NCBI GenBank assembly: GCA_023379555.1
Contig: JAMCQR010000065.1
Span: forward strand, 66,479 to 130,478
DNA from: Thermoplasmatota archaeon
GTDB taxonomy: Archaea > Thermoplasmatota > Thermoplasmata > Thermoplasmatales > GCA-001856825
Length of the DNA stretch: 64,000 nucleotides
Direction of reading: 5' to 3'
Each line of letters starts with the position of its first letter. Positions within the stretch are counted from its first letter, which is position 1. The notes beneath the pieces were generated by a model, which was given only the letters and a program-made list of their open reading frames with translations, searched no databases and was not told the origin of the DNA. Shown here one piece after another: positions 43,708 to 53,415 of this stretch. A program made the position numbers and the translations under genes.

Positions 43708-44958
43708 TCAATACCATCCACGGGTCTTCATTGCTTTTGCTACCCGTTCCACGGCAAGAATGTATGCTGCCATTCTTGGCGATGTTTTGTATTTTTCCAT
43801 CGTGGATACCATTTCCCAGAAGCTTGTAGAGATCTTCTTATCAAGCCTGTTATACACCTCATCTATGTCCCAGTATAACCCTCCTATATTCTGGACCCAC
43901 TCGAAATAAGAAACAATCACGCCACCAGAATTTGACAGGAAATCCGGAACATCGAACACGTTATTCTTAAGAAGTATTGGATCTGCATCGGGTGTCGTTG
44001 GGCCATTTGCAAGCTCTAGAAGTATTTTTGCCTTGACATTCTTTGCGTTCTTCGAAGTTATCTGATTCTCTAAAGCAGCTGGAATGAGCACATCCACAGG
44101 AAGCTCAAGTAATTCAGCATTTGTTATGTTTTTCGCCCCCTTGAATCCTTTTACATTGCCCGTTTTCTCCTTGTGTGCCTTGACCTTCTTAAAATCCAGT
44201 CCATCCTTAGAATAGATACCTCCCTTACTATCTGAAACAGCTACCACTTTTGAGCCAAACATCTCCTCAACAAGCTTGTGAGTAAATTCTCCTGCGTTCC
44301 CGTAGCCCTGGATCGCAACAGTCGCCTTTTTCATGTCTATTTTCAATTTCTTTGCTGCCTCCCTGAGAACGAACATCCCTCCTTTTGCAGTTGCATCTCC
44401 TCTCCCAAGCGAGCCCCCAATCTCCAAAGGCTTCCCCGTTATGACCCCGAATTCGTTGAATCCAGCAAGTCTCGAGTATTCATCCATCATCCAGGCCATA
44501 ATCTGAGGGGTTGTATAGACATCTGGTGCCGGAATGTCAATTTCGGGGCCAATGTATTCTCCAATGGCTCTCACATATCCTCTGGAAAGTCTTTCCATCT
44601 CCCCGGGACTTAACGCCTTTGGATCGCATATTACTCCTCCTTTTGCCCCACCATAGGGGATATCTGCCAGAGAGGTCTTCCATGTCATCCAAGCAGCCAG
44701 AGCCTTGACCGTAGATAAGTTTTCAGCTGGATGAAACCTTATGCCTCCCTTTGTGGGTCCCCGAGCATCGTTGTAATGTACCCTGAAACCAGTGAATGCT
44801 TTTGTTCTGCCATTGTCCATCTTCACAGGTATTTGTACCTGCAATATGCTCATTGGCTCCCTCAGCAAAGCATGCGCATCTGGGTCAAGTCCCATTATTT
44901 TGGCGGCCTCGTCAAGTTGTTTTTGGGCATTTTTAAAAGGGTCTAATTCTTCTATCAT
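43708..44958 (-). CDS. gdhA: Glutamate dehydrogenase (copy 1)
   Basis: A hexameric-type GDH of 416 residues: KGGIRFHP with substrate lysine, [15 protein letters not shown] with the catalytic lysine, IDIPAPDV, and the dinucleotide loop GYGNAG. It interconverts glutamate and 2-oxoglutarate. ATG 44958 with GAGGT 7 nt upstream is chosen over a start 11 codons earlier. A close paralogue lies about 5.3 kb away on the same strand (50296-51546). The cofactor loop differs between them (GYGNAG here, GHGNVG there), hinting at different NAD/NADP preference. Confidence 0.95.
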   Translation of the reverse strand: MIEELDPFKNAQKQLDEAAKIMGLDPDAHALLREPMSILQVQIPVKMDNGRTKAFTGFRVHYNDARGPTKGGIRFHPAENLSTVKALAAWMTWKTSLADIPYGGAKGGVICDPKALSPGEMERLSRGYVRAIGEYIGPEIDIPAPDVYTTPQIMAWMMDEYSRLAGFNEFGVITGKPLEIGGSLGRGDATAKGGMFVLREAAKKLKIDMKKATVAIQGYGNAGEFTHKLVEEMFGSKVVAVSDSKGGIYSKDGLDFKKVKAHKEKTGNVKGFKGAKNITNAELLELPVDVLIPAALENQITSKNAKNVKAKILLELANGPTTPDADPILLKNNVFDVPDFLSNSGGVIVSYFEWVQNIGGLYWDIDEVYNRLDKKISTSFWEMVSTMEKYKTSPRMAAYILAVERVAKAMKTRGWY

Positions 44959-45179
44959 AATTCCAACCTCGGTGTTAATTATAATGCTCACCTTTTTATA
45001 AATCTATCTAAGGAACGGTTGGTATTTCCAATTATGGCGTAATCATTATTTTGTCTTCAAAGTGACTACATATTGATTTGAATTAACAAGCGGTCGATTG
45101 GAACAACAAAAATTATTACTCTGATTTTCTAACGAAATTTCATACGGAAATTATTAAAGAATGATGATATTACAAAGAT

Positions 45180-45608
45180 GTGAAGAGACATTTTCTCTCC
45201 AAGAGAGATTCTAAGGAATTCTTTGAAATTCTCAATAGGTTTGGCATTGATGCCGACTCCAGGACAGTAGAACTGGAAGAGAATGATGTGAACATCATTT
45301 ATATTGACAAAAACCCGGTGTTGCTGAAATTTGAGGATACATGGCTTCCAACCTTGAAGGTTATGATTGCTAAGAATTTCCCTTCGGTTACAATTGACGA
45401 TGGTGCTCTTGAAAGAATTAAGAATGGGGCCAAGTTGTATTCTGTTGGAATAAAACAGATTGAGGGTGAGATCAGAACTAAATTCCCGGTAGTGATAAAG
45501 GACTTACGCGGGAAGAGTATTGGATCCGCAATAGTTGAATCTGATGAAAATGATATTAGGGAAAAGAGAAAGGGTTCTTATCTCCTAATTTACGAATTGC
45601 ATGTATAG
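45180..45608 (+). CDS. PUA-domain RNA-binding protein (MCT-1/Tma20-like)
   Basis: In 142 residues the C-terminal half is a PUA domain (VTIDDGALERIKNGAKLYSVG, FPVVIKDLRGKSIGSAIVES) and the N-terminal half (FEILNRFGIDADSRTVE) fits the pre-PUA domain of MCT-1-like proteins. Archaeal members are thought to bind tRNA or ribosomal RNA; eukaryotic relatives act in ribosome recycling and re-initiation. The start is GTG 45180. It converges on the polymerase operon with a 10-bp spacer. Confidence 0.82.
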   Translation: MKRHFLSKRDSKEFFEILNRFGIDADSRTVELEENDVNIIYIDKNPVLLKFEDTWLPTLKVMIAKNFPSVTIDDGALERIKNGAKLYSVGIKQIEGEIRTKFPVVIKDLRGKSIGSAIVESDENDIREKRKGSYLLIYELHV

Positions 45609-45618
45609 GATTGCCGTT

Positions 45619-47607
45619 CTAACGCCCATATTCTTCTATGCTTTTTTGGTTGATTCCACCAGTTTCCCTTAGTGGGAAGGATACGCTCTCCCAGGCAAGG
45701 GCAAGTTTCCTTAAGTAAAAGTTTTTGTCATATCTGTACTCTAAATTATCAATGCTTACGTTCCCTTTCTTTTCGTTGGTGACAAATATTGATATCTTGT
45801 CTCCCGGTTTTTTGTCTCTTGATAACTCCGCAGCCTTCTTTCTCAATCCCCTGACTTTGTAATACTCCGGATATCTGGTCATCACGAAAGAAACTCTCAG
45901 ATCATCGTCGTTTACCCTCCCTGCGATAACGCTTTCCTTGTAACTTTCATATATCCCTGATGCTCTAAAATATATTTTCCTGAAACCCTCTACAGAAGAT
46001 ACATTTGCATACAGGTCAATGACCTCCTGTTGCATCTTTTTGCATACAAGCGGGAAGTCGCTTCGTCTCAACTCTATTCCCCTTATCTTGAATGATCCGT
46101 CGTCCATTAAGCCAAAATATCTGTTCAGAGCTCCGTCTCCTTCGCTTGATGGAAGAAATGCTATCCAATTGTAATGCCCTTCCAGAGATATCTTGAGCCT
46201 ACTGAAGTCTTCTATTCTTCTCATCACCCTCTTGATATCACCATTCCCCTGTAGCCAGAGTGAATCTACAATGCCGTGTATCACGTCGAACCCTTCTTCC
46301 TGGGCGATTCTGTAACTTTCTGCAAGTATGTTTCTTCCTATTGCAGTTATCGCCTCGTGTACCTCTATTTTGCCGAATTTGGCGTTCTTGTACCCGGTAT
46401 AACCGAATGACGTGAGCAGTAGCCACTTCAATACCCTGTCACGCATCGCATATCTTTCATCCATTCTCTTCATACTCTTGTAATATAACCGTATGTCCAG
46501 AAGTTCGGAGAGGAAGTCAGAAAGCAATCCCTTCCTGTCATTGCAAATATTGTAACCCAGAAACTGTATCGTTTCAAATTTGTTGCATTTTCCGTTGACG
46601 GTCTCGGGAGAAAGGTTGTAGTTGACTATGATTGATGGGTACATGGAACTGAAATCTATCTCGTATACGTTCTCGTAGATCCCGGGCACAGGTTGGAGGT
46701 ACAATCCGCCCCTGTCCGCCTGAACAAACTGATCCATACTCTTCATTGTTTCATGATCCCCCTTGTAAAGGGGTATCATTATCCCTCTCTCAAGAGCCCT
46801 CCTGACTTCATAAGAAGAGACGGCCGTACCGGGAGTGATTCTTGATGCGTTGAACAGTGGAAGACTGGTCATGCTTGATATTGTAACTACGCCCTCGAGG
46901 CCCCCCTCGTTGAACATGAATGATGTCTCCGCATCCACATGTGGCACGCCGCTGATAATGAAGCCGCTTTTCCTGTGCTGTATCCTTCCGTATGATGTGA
47001 ACACTCTTTCTCTGCTCCTACCGGTTTTAATTGAGTATCCTTTTCTCCTCGCCATCTTGAATAATTCTTGAAAGAATGTGTCTCCTCCATAGGATATGAC
47101 CATATTGGCGTCCTCAATATGAGAGAAAAAATAGTCCAGTGAGGCGTCTATGTCGCTAAACAATTCCCCGTCTATCTCGATCTCCTCGATAGAACCCCAG
47201 AACTTTACATTAAGAATGTTCAGATCTGGTATCGAGAAATCCCTCCTGAATCCATCTGTGTCGTCGTTGAAAAAATTCAATTTATTCTCTACCATGAATG
47301 ACTGGACGATGTTTATGTCTGCATTGTATATTTGATAGTCCCTGTAATTCCCAATCTTTTCTACTGCCATGATCATTTCTTCTATTTTGCTTGGAGGTAA
47401 CCTTATCTCCAGCACCTTCTTCTCAGAATACATGTCTCTTCTTGTAGCATAGGACCACCTCACCCATGGGACTGCATCTATCTCATCTACAATTTTAGAG
47501 AGGTAATCACCGGAGATGAATATTGTATGTGTGTAATCATGCGAGTTAATATGCTTCCTTTCATCTATGGTATAAATTCTGTCTCTGCCCCAGGCATCAA
47601 TGATCAT
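45619..47607 (-). CDS. Divergent family-B DNA polymerase with altered exonuclease and motif C
   Basis: The 662-residue protein has a family-B palm: motif A YEIDFSSMYPSIIVNYNLSP (Asp318), motif B KWLLLTSFGYTGYKNAKFG (394-412) and motif C reading HGIVDSL (444-450), where the canonical YGDTDS has its first Asp replaced by Ile. In the N-terminal exonuclease region the D-x-E of Exo I is not found (around 132-146, NVKFWGSIEEIEI). It is thus shorter than replicative PolB (about 780-850) and resembles the PolB2-type group, in which active-site residues are often changed. A structural, repair or translesion role is inferred. Its ATG overlaps the preceding small gene by 11 nt. Confidence 0.8.
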   Translation of the reverse strand: MIIDAWGRDRIYTIDERKHINSHDYTHTIFISGDYLSKIVDEIDAVPWVRWSYATRRDMYSEKKVLEIRLPPSKIEEMIMAVEKIGNYRDYQIYNADINIVQSFMVENKLNFFNDDTDGFRRDFSIPDLNILNVKFWGSIEEIEIDGELFSDIDASLDYFFSHIEDANMVISYGGDTFFQELFKMARRKGYSIKTGRSRERVFTSYGRIQHRKSGFIISGVPHVDAETSFMFNEGGLEGVVTISSMTSLPLFNASRITPGTAVSSYEVRRALERGIMIPLYKGDHETMKSMDQFVQADRGGLYLQPVPGIYENVYEIDFSSMYPSIIVNYNLSPETVNGKCNKFETIQFLGYNICNDRKGLLSDFLSELLDIRLYYKSMKRMDERYAMRDRVLKWLLLTSFGYTGYKNAKFGKIEVHEAITAIGRNILAESYRIAQEEGFDVIHGIVDSLWLQGNGDIKRVMRRIEDFSRLKISLEGHYNWIAFLPSSEGDGALNRYFGLMDDGSFKIRGIELRRSDFPLVCKKMQQEVIDLYANVSSVEGFRKIYFRASGIYESYKESVIAGRVNDDDLRVSFVMTRYPEYYKVRGLRKKAAELSRDKKPGDKISIFVTNEKKGNVSIDNLEYRYDKNFYLRKLALAWESVSFPLRETGGINQKSIEEYGR

Positions 47608-47794
47608 TGTTTTCCTTTAAAATTTCGATTAATATGGAGATAAGGAAAGAAAATTGGGGATCTATTGCTGCATATGATGATTCTGGAGTGTGCACCTTTC
47701 CCTTCTTTATTAAATTCTCTAATATTCGGCCGTCCTCAGGCCTCATTATTTTTTCCGTTTTCCTTAATTCTTCCACTATCCTGTCTATTTCCAT
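47597..47794 (-). CDS. Small helical protein coupled to the PolB-like gene
   Basis: From ATG 47794 a 65-residue helical protein (MEIDRIVEELRKTEKIM, then PEDGRILENLIKKGKV) ends inside the start of the polymerase gene (11-nt overlap), and its own start overlaps the end of the upstream gene by 10 nt. The longer open frame to 47980 runs through the upstream gene and is not credible. ATG 47821 is another option. The tight overlaps imply translational coupling and joint function; the family is not recognised. Confidence 0.6.
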   Translation of the reverse strand: MEIDRIVEELRKTEKIMRPEDGRILENLIKKGKVHTPESSYAAIDPQFSFLISILIEILKENNDH

Positions 47795-48348
47795 TCTAAG
47801 ACTTGGGGTGTTTCTTCCCATGTGACAGGTGCCTCCACTATTTTTCTCTTGAATGAACTTCTCAATGCTGTCGGTATATACTCTTCGTCCTGTATGAGAT
47901 AAAAGACATTCGGTTTCCCTGAGAGTTTGGCAAGGCCTTCCATCGCGTTTGATATATTCAATACCACCCCTTCCTTCCAATCCTTCAGTTCAGAGAGTCT
48001 TATAACAAGAAATATTGAAAAATCTTCTTCATATAGATCCTCCAACAATGTTTTCTGCATCTGATACATGTTCAGGATACGTTGAACGTACAGTTGATCC
48101 TGAAACTTCTTTTTCAGAGCATAAGCATCTACAAACACCCCATCCCCGAGGAGTAAGAGTGTTTTACCGTAGCTATCAACAAAATCCTCTAGCAGCATTG
48201 AATTGAATTCTTCCATTTCCAGGAGATAAGCATGATTTCCCTTTACTCTAAACATAACACTAAAATCCAATGTTGGGTATTTGAGCTTTAGACCCTCCCG
48301 TGAAAAATGAAAAAAATGAAAAAATGAATTGTTCAGAACATGGATCAT
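47785..48348 (-). CDS. RecA-like fold protein lacking a P-loop, in the PolB operon (tentative)
   Basis: The 187-residue product has a strand LLLLGDGVFVDAYALKKKFQ followed by LYVQRILNMYQMQKTLLEDL. This spacing of a D-G-(x)n-D strand and a (V/I)-x-R-(x)4-(Y/F)-Q-(L/M) helix is seen in RadB/Rad55-like RecA-superfamily members. No Walker A motif is visible, so it may be an inactive domain that binds the polymerase. ATG 48255 (MFRVKGNH) and ATG 48219 are alternative starts. It leads the three-gene operon with the small helical protein and the polymerase. The fold assignment is from pattern only. Confidence 0.4.
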   Translation of the reverse strand: MIHVLNNSFFHFFHFSREGLKLKYPTLDFSVMFRVKGNHAYLLEMEEFNSMLLEDFVDSYGKTLLLLGDGVFVDAYALKKKFQDQLYVQRILNMYQMQKTLLEDLYEEDFSIFLVIRLSELKDWKEGVVLNISNAMEGLAKLSGKPNVFYLIQDEEYIPTALRSSFKRKIVEAPVTWEETPQVLEWK

Positions 48349-48493
48349 ACCAGTATTTTCATCCTGTAAAGAGGGGAACAGATCATGGAGGCTAAAAAGA
48401 GGTATCCGGGCAAGACTACAATTATTACATCGGATTCCCGAAAAGACGTGATAATGTTTGAAATTGGACTAGGACTCATCCCAAATGAGTTAA

Positions 48494-48503
48494 TGATATA
48501 TTG
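48494..48503 (+). promoter_or_regulatory. TATA box of the TGA-interrupted surface protein gene
   Basis: TGATATATTG is centred about 25 nt before ATG 48523, the distance expected for a leaderless transcript. It supports 48523 as the original start of the interrupted gene. Confidence 0.5.
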
Positions 48504-48522
48504 AGTGTATCATTGATAATCG

Positions 48523-49041
48523 ATGAACACTAAGCTCTGGAAAGTTGCGTCTATCGTGCTGGTACTGCTGATAACAGGAGTATCTTTCTTCATACAGGGA
48601 TTTCACTGCTATTCCATTGAATGAACCTCATTTCCTAATGAAAGCAATGAAAGCGGGACTCTAGTAATTATTGAGGCGTGGCCAGGCGTAAATGTGAGGT
48701 TCAATGCTTCGTTCAGCTTTACCGGAAATGCAAATGGTCCCGCGGAGATAATACTTGAAAATGGGACCAGATATGTGCTGAACAATTCTCATCCTAACGT
48801 CTACGTTACTGGAGTGATTTTGGGTAAATTATTTTCACCTTCTGGGTCCGGCACATATTATTATAACGCGAGCAAATCCTCATACGAAAACCCGGTGGAA
48901 ATATCGATGGTGAATAATTTCTCGTATTCTAACTTCAATTCTCAATACCTTCATTCAAAAATTCTCGGGCCCGGCTACTACGCAATATTTGTCTTCAATT
49001 ATTCCCTTTATTATATTAGGGCTGTGGCGATGCCAGAATGA
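48523..49041 (+). pseudogene. Secreted or surface protein gene interrupted by an in-frame TGA
   Basis: ATG 48523 opens a signal or anchor peptide (KVASIVLVLLITGVSFFIQG), then after 33 codons an in-frame TGA occurs at 48622-48624. The same frame continues without another stop for 138 codons as an N-x-S/T-rich extracellular domain (NESGTLVIIEAWPGVNV, then RFNASFSFTGNA) ending in TAG/TGA overlap with the next gene. Continuity of frame, the promoter before 48523 and the lack of any signal peptide in the downstream part show that this was one gene of 172 codons. It is either a recent nonsense mutation, a sequencing error or stop readthrough. The downstream portion alone could start at GTG 48694. 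The function is unknown. Confidence 0.6.
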
Positions 49042-49712
49042 CAACAGAGAATGCAGTGGAGAAGATGAGAGAACTTATGGCCTCAGTCGACTCCATAAAC
49101 AGATTCAGCAACGTAAGAAAGACTTTACCTCTACTGGTCATCATCACCCTGGTTTCGGTTCTGTCGTCTTTTGTGATTGTAGCGCTAATTGACGTATATG
49201 ATTTCCTGACTGTCTCTTTCCCGGGAAACATTATGATCAGCAACGTAAGTATCGGGGGGTGGCTGATCGCGGGCATAGCGTGGATTGCAGGAATTGTATC
49301 CGTTTATATCGTTATGAGGCGCGCGTACAATAGACCGCATGAACTGAAATGGAATGAGGATCTAGAGGAAGGGCCAATAGGCATAATAAAAATCATGTCT
49401 AGATATGATTGGGAGAAGATACTCGAGGAATTGAAATATGCAAAACAGGGATTCATACTTGTATCCGTCCTTCAGCTCCTACTTGTCTTTTTATTAACTG
49501 TAGCTTTGCTGTTTTTGAGTATGGCCACTCTCATGGCGATAATTCTACAGACCAACGCAAACGGTTACTATATCCTATTTGCTGGATTGATTATCACGCT
49601 CATACTCGGAGACAAAACACTGGCTAAACTCTACAAAAGAATTTGGAATGCCGATATTCTGATCGACGAGCTGAGGAGGTTCCATCTTGAAATCGACCAG
49701 AGAGAATTTTAA
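49038..49712 (+). CDS. Four-helix membrane protein
   Basis: A protein of 224 residues with hydrophobic segments at about 30-50, 73-92, 140-165 and 173-193 and cytoplasmic charged loops (NRPHELKWNEDLEEG; KLYKRIWNADILIDELRR). It overlaps the preceding gene by 4 nt (ATGA) and the following regulator by 26 nt, so the three form an operon. I do not recognise the family. Confidence 0.6.
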   Translation: MTTENAVEKMRELMASVDSINRFSNVRKTLPLLVIITLVSVLSSFVIVALIDVYDFLTVSFPGNIMISNVSIGGWLIAGIAWIAGIVSVYIVMRRAYNRPHELKWNEDLEEGPIGIIKIMSRYDWEKILEELKYAKQGFILVSVLQLLLVFLLTVALLFLSMATLMAIILQTNANGYYILFAGLIITLILGDKTLAKLYKRIWNADILIDELRRFHLEIDQREF

Positions 49713-49968
49713 ACCAGACCTTTATGTTATATCTAGAATTATAAAGACTCTGGTAGAGGATGGACCACAGAAGAAGACAGCCCTCTCGACAAAGACTGGA
49801 CTTTCTTACGACAACCTTGCCAGATATGCTGAGTGGATGGCTTCAAAAGAGCTGATAAGGGATGATAATGGCACTCTGGCAGCTACAGAGAAGGGGTCAA
49901 AAACGTATAGTGACCTGGTGGCCTGGGTTATAACTTATGTCGGGAAACTCAGGTTTGGAAAAAGTTGA
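49687..49968 (+). CDS. Winged-helix transcriptional regulator (COG3432-like)
   Basis: The 93 residues make a single winged helix: SRIIKTLVEDGPQKKTALST, then GLSYDNLARYAEWMASKELI as the recognition region and a wing with TEKGSKTYSDLV. This matches the archaeal 'predicted transcriptional regulator' group. The start TTG 49687 is preceded by a strong GAGGAGGT 6-8 nt upstream, which settles the start inside the membrane-protein gene. It probably controls its own operon. Confidence 0.78.
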   Translation: MKSTRENFKPDLYVISRIIKTLVEDGPQKKTALSTKTGLSYDNLARYAEWMASKELIRDDNGTLAATEKGSKTYSDLVAWVITYVGKLRFGKS

Positions 49969-50295
49969 GAAAAGTGTTTCGATGTGAATGAGGAACGTAG
50001 TTTATGACTTTTCGTTCTGACTTCCCAGATCACTGAAATGACCTGCTCCAGAATTCCAAAAGAAGGCTAAACAGTGAACTATCCCTCTCGGGGTCAGAAC
50101 ATATATCTTCCTCCTTAATTTTGTATGATAAATTGATGGATATTTCGACCTATCAAACACACGCGAAGATCACACTGGATACTTGTCATTGCATTTCCAT
50201 GCAAATACAGGGCGGTGAAAAGGATTGAACGGAAATATGGTTTTTAAAAAGTCCTCAGGGGTACTTGAAAATAAAAATAAAATAAGGAAATTGAC
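49969..50295. other. Intergenic stretch of 327 bp
   Basis: The sequence separates two convergent genes. I see only very short open frames and an A-rich end near 50265-50285; no RNA gene, repeat or promoter was recognised. Confidence 0.5.
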
Positions 50296-51546
50296 TTAAT
50301 ACCAGCCCCGGACCTTCATTGCTCCGGCGACTCTATCAATTGCCAGAATGTATGCTCCCATTCTCGGGTAAGTGTTGTATTTCTTTGCAGTTTCTATGGT
50401 GTCGTGATAACTCTGTGTCATGTTCTTGTCCAGCCTCTCGTGAACCTGTTCTAGGTCCCAGTAGAATCCGTTTATGTTCTGGACCCATTCGAAATATGAA
50501 ACAATGACACCACCCGAATTCGCGAGGAAATCTGGGATTACGGGTATACCCTTCCTGTGCAGTATGAGATCAGCATCGGGAGTAGTAGGACCGTTTGCTA
50601 ATTCCAGAATAAGCTTTGCTTTGATTTTATCCGCATTTTTCCCAGTGATCTGGTTCTCCACTGCGGCCGGTATCAAAACGTCCACCTTCAGCTCAAGCAA
50701 CTCTTCATTTGAAATGCTCTTGCATCCATCGAACTTTATTACTGATCCCGTCTTCTCCTTATGCTTCATCAACTCATTGTAGTCAATTCCGTCTTCATTG
50801 TAAATGGCCCCGTAAACATCGCTTACCGCAACCACTTTAGCTCCGAATAATTCAATTGCAAGCTTGTGGGCATACTGGCCGACGTTCCCGTGGCCCTGGA
50901 TCGCGATTTTCGACTTACTCAGGTCAAGACCAATTTCCTTTGCTGCTTCCCTTAGGACGTACATTCCCCCTAGACCAGTTGCTTCAGTTCTTCCAAGCGA
51001 ACCACCTATTTCAAGAGGCTTTCCGGTGATAACCCCCTGTGCACTGTGACCCACAATCCTTTCATATTCATCTACCATCCACGCCATAATTTGAGGATTC
51101 GTGAAGACGTCAGGTGCCGGAATATCAATATCCGGACCCATGAATTTGTAAATTGCTCTGATGTACTCTCTGGACAGTCTTTGCAACTCATTCTTGCTTA
51201 ATTTCTCTGGATCGCAGATGATCCCCCCCTTGGCTCCTCCATATGGAATGTCTGCCAGCGAGGTTTTCCAAGTCATCCATGCAGCAAGCGCCTTTACCGT
51301 GTCTAGTGTCTCCTGCGGATGAAACCTGATCCCCCCTTTCATAGGTCCTCTAGCATTGTTATAATGGACCCTGAATCCCTTGAAAACCTGGACGTTTCCA
51401 TCATCCATTATAATTGGAAGGCGAACTTCCATTATCTCCTTTGGTTCCCTCAGTATTGCTAGTGCGTGAGGGTCCAGATTCATAATCTTGGCAGCTGCGT
51501 CCAATTGAGATTGGGCGATTTTAAATGGGTTTAATTCCTCTACCAC
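50296..51546 (-). CDS. gdhA: Glutamate dehydrogenase (copy 2)
   Basis: This is a 416-residue paralogue of the enzyme at 43708-44958, with the same motifs ([31 protein letters not shown]) and the dinucleotide loop GHGNVG. Alignment with copy 1 places the start at GTG 51546, which has GAGGTG 4-5 nt upstream; GTG 51555 would lie inside that ribosome-binding site. The two copies are clearly related but differ at many positions, so the duplication is not recent. Confidence 0.95.
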   Translation of the reverse strand: MVEELNPFKIAQSQLDAAAKIMNLDPHALAILREPKEIMEVRLPIIMDDGNVQVFKGFRVHYNNARGPMKGGIRFHPQETLDTVKALAAWMTWKTSLADIPYGGAKGGIICDPEKLSKNELQRLSREYIRAIYKFMGPDIDIPAPDVFTNPQIMAWMVDEYERIVGHSAQGVITGKPLEIGGSLGRTEATGLGGMYVLREAAKEIGLDLSKSKIAIQGHGNVGQYAHKLAIELFGAKVVAVSDVYGAIYNEDGIDYNELMKHKEKTGSVIKFDGCKSISNEELLELKVDVLIPAAVENQITGKNADKIKAKLILELANGPTTPDADLILHRKGIPVIPDFLANSGGVIVSYFEWVQNINGFYWDLEQVHERLDKNMTQSYHDTIETAKKYNTYPRMGAYILAIDRVAGAMKVRGWY

Positions 51547-51654
51547 ATATGTCACCTCTATGGCAGACCCGACATTGCACCAGTTTTATTAAATATATCT
51601 TAGAAACAGTCTTATCCACGAAAAGGATTATGTGACTCCCTTTTATCACACTTC

Positions 51655-52470
51655 ATGAAAATCGAACAGTGGTTTTCAGAGAATCAAAACGAGGACATTA
51701 AACTGAGTGTCCGGATAAAATCACACGTTTTCACGAAAGAATCAAAGTACCAGAGAATAGATATTTTCGACACTGATGCTCTGGGGAGGATCTTAATTCT
51801 TGACGGTTGCTTCATGGTCACGTACAAGGATGAATTCATGTATCAGGAGATGCTTGCACATCCACCGCTTATGGCTCACAGGGACCCAAGAAGCGTGCTG
51901 ATAATAGGAGGCGGAGATGGTGGAATAGCCCGAGAGGTACTGAAACATGACGTTGAAAAAGTGGACCTGGTGGAGATAGACGAAGATGTGATACAGGCTG
52001 CGAGAGAGTACCTTCCGGAAATGTCTTCTTCCTTCAGTGACAAGAGGCTGACCATCTATAACCAGGACGCTTTCGACTTTGTTGATGGAAAGCGCAAATA
52101 TGATGTGATTCTGGTGGATTCCACTGATCCGGTAGGATTTGCGGCATCCCTTTTTTCTGACGTGTTCTACATGAAGGCGAAAGAAACATTGAACAGAGGA
52201 GGGATAATTAGCACCCAATCTGGTTCCCCTTTCATGAACCCGGGCTACATAACCAAAGCGTTCAAGGGAATGAAACAATATTTCTCTGAACTGAGGCCAT
52301 ACGTTTCATTCATGCCAACCTATCCATCTGGGATGTGGTCATATGTAATGGCCTCAAATTCTCCTCTGGAAATGAAGAGTGAATTTGTGGGAAGGTACAT
52401 AAATGGTGATGTATTCAAAGGTTCCCAGATGCTTCCTCAATTTGTAAGAGAACTTCTTTCCAAGGCTTAG
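51655..52470 (+). CDS. speE: Spermidine synthase (polyamine aminopropyltransferase)
   Basis: The 271-residue enzyme has the SpeE pattern: N-terminal beta domain (YQRIDIFDTDALGRILILDG), GGGDGGIAREVLKHD (AdoMet-like binding), VEIDEDVI, DAFDF and VDSTDPVG with the catalytic aspartate. It transfers aminopropyl from decarboxylated S-adenosylmethionine. A leaderless ATG is likely. It overlaps the convergent membrane protein gene by 4 bp. Confidence 0.93.
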   Translation: MKIEQWFSENQNEDIKLSVRIKSHVFTKESKYQRIDIFDTDALGRILILDGCFMVTYKDEFMYQEMLAHPPLMAHRDPRSVLIIGGGDGGIAREVLKHDVEKVDLVEIDEDVIQAAREYLPEMSSSFSDKRLTIYNQDAFDFVDGKRKYDVILVDSTDPVGFAASLFSDVFYMKAKETLNRGGIISTQSGSPFMNPGYITKAFKGMKQYFSELRPYVSFMPTYPSGMWSYVMASNSPLEMKSEFVGRYINGDVFKGSQMLPQFVRELLSKA

Positions 52471-52847
52471 AATTTCACTTTTAGCTCTTCTTTTTTCCTG
52501 TTCAGCCTTCCCCTGAAGGTGGGGCCGAGTTTTTTGGCCATCTTTTCAAGCTCCCTCACATTGTTCACAAATGCAAGCTTGCTGTCCGTGCTCATGAGCT
52601 CTTCAAACTTCCTCCTTGCCTCAAGGGTTGAGACAAAAATATAGATGAAATACAAGTCTCCAGCTACAGAAAGTGCGAAAATATAGTAAATGTAATTTCC
52701 TGTGAAATTGATGAAGTCTGAAAACTGAACTGGAAGAACTGCAAGGTTGAAGAAATATATCAGTGAGATGATTGTGACAAATATTGAAATTGCAAGGAGT
52801 ACAAGTGAGATGGGAATGGTGAATTCCCTGAGCCTGCCCTTTTCCAT
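52467..52847 (-). CDS. Small membrane protein at the end of the KEOPS-gene operon
   Basis: The 126 residues contain two hydrophobic helices (about 12-34 and 50-72) and a basic helical C-terminal half (KMAKKLGPTFRGRLNRKKEE). It lies 19 nt after rdgB. No family is recognised. Confidence 0.6.
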   Translation of the reverse strand: MEKGRLREFTIPISLVLLAISIFVTIISLIYFFNLAVLPVQFSDFINFTGNYIYYIFALSVAGDLYFIYIFVSTLEARRKFEELMSTDSKLAFVNNVRELEKMAKKLGPTFRGRLNRKKEELKVKF

Positions 52848-52866
52848 ACACCGAGAGTTTTTACTC

Positions 52867-53415
52867 CTATAATTTTCTTTTCTTTAGAAAAGCCACAAAT
52901 TGCGATGCAGCATTTGCCCTGTGCGATGATGCATTCTTCTCAGACCTGCTCATTTCTGCGAATGTGAGATAACTTCCGCTTGGCATGAATATGGGATCAA
53001 ATCCGAACCCATTGTCCCCCCTCTTTGAAGTAGCTATTGTCCCCTTGACCTCCCCGGCAAAGAAATGTGGAGAACTGTCGTAAAAGGCAATGACCGTCTG
53101 GAATGTTGCATTCCTCCTCTCCATTTTATCCATCAATTTCAATATTCCATCATTCCCTAACGTCTTGAAGACATAAGACGAATATGGACCAGGAAAACCG
53201 TTCAGTGATTCGATGAAAAGACCGGAATCATCGATGAAAAATTCCTCTTGCATAATTCCGGTCAGATAGTACAAAGATCGTTCCACTACTTTTCTCAATG
53301 AATCCAGCTGTTCCTCCGGGTATTTCTTCTTGAACAGGCTCAGCTCTTCATTATTTTCCCTGAAAATTTCCCTGTACTCTTCATACTTACCATCGTTCGA
53401 AGTCACCAACATCAT
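52867..53415 (-). CDS. rdgB: XTP/dITP diphosphatase (RdgB/HAM1 family)
   Basis: The 182-residue protein begins with the family's T-S/N-N-x-x-K motif (VTSNDGKYEEY), has DDSGLFIESLNGFPGPYSS with the metal-binding acidic residues, and GFDPIFMPSG and FAEMSRSEKNASSHRA near the end. It hydrolyses non-canonical purine nucleotides such as dITP and XTP. Its ATG overlaps the Kae1-Bud32 stop by 4 nt; the same neighbourhood is seen in other archaea. Confidence 0.94.
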   Translation of the reverse strand: MMLVTSNDGKYEEYREIFRENNEELSLFKKKYPEEQLDSLRKVVERSLYYLTGIMQEEFFIDDSGLFIESLNGFPGPYSSYVFKTLGNDGILKLMDKMERRNATFQTVIAFYDSSPHFFAGEVKGTIATSKRGDNGFGFDPIFMPSGSYLTFAEMSRSEKNASSHRANAASQFVAFLKKRKL

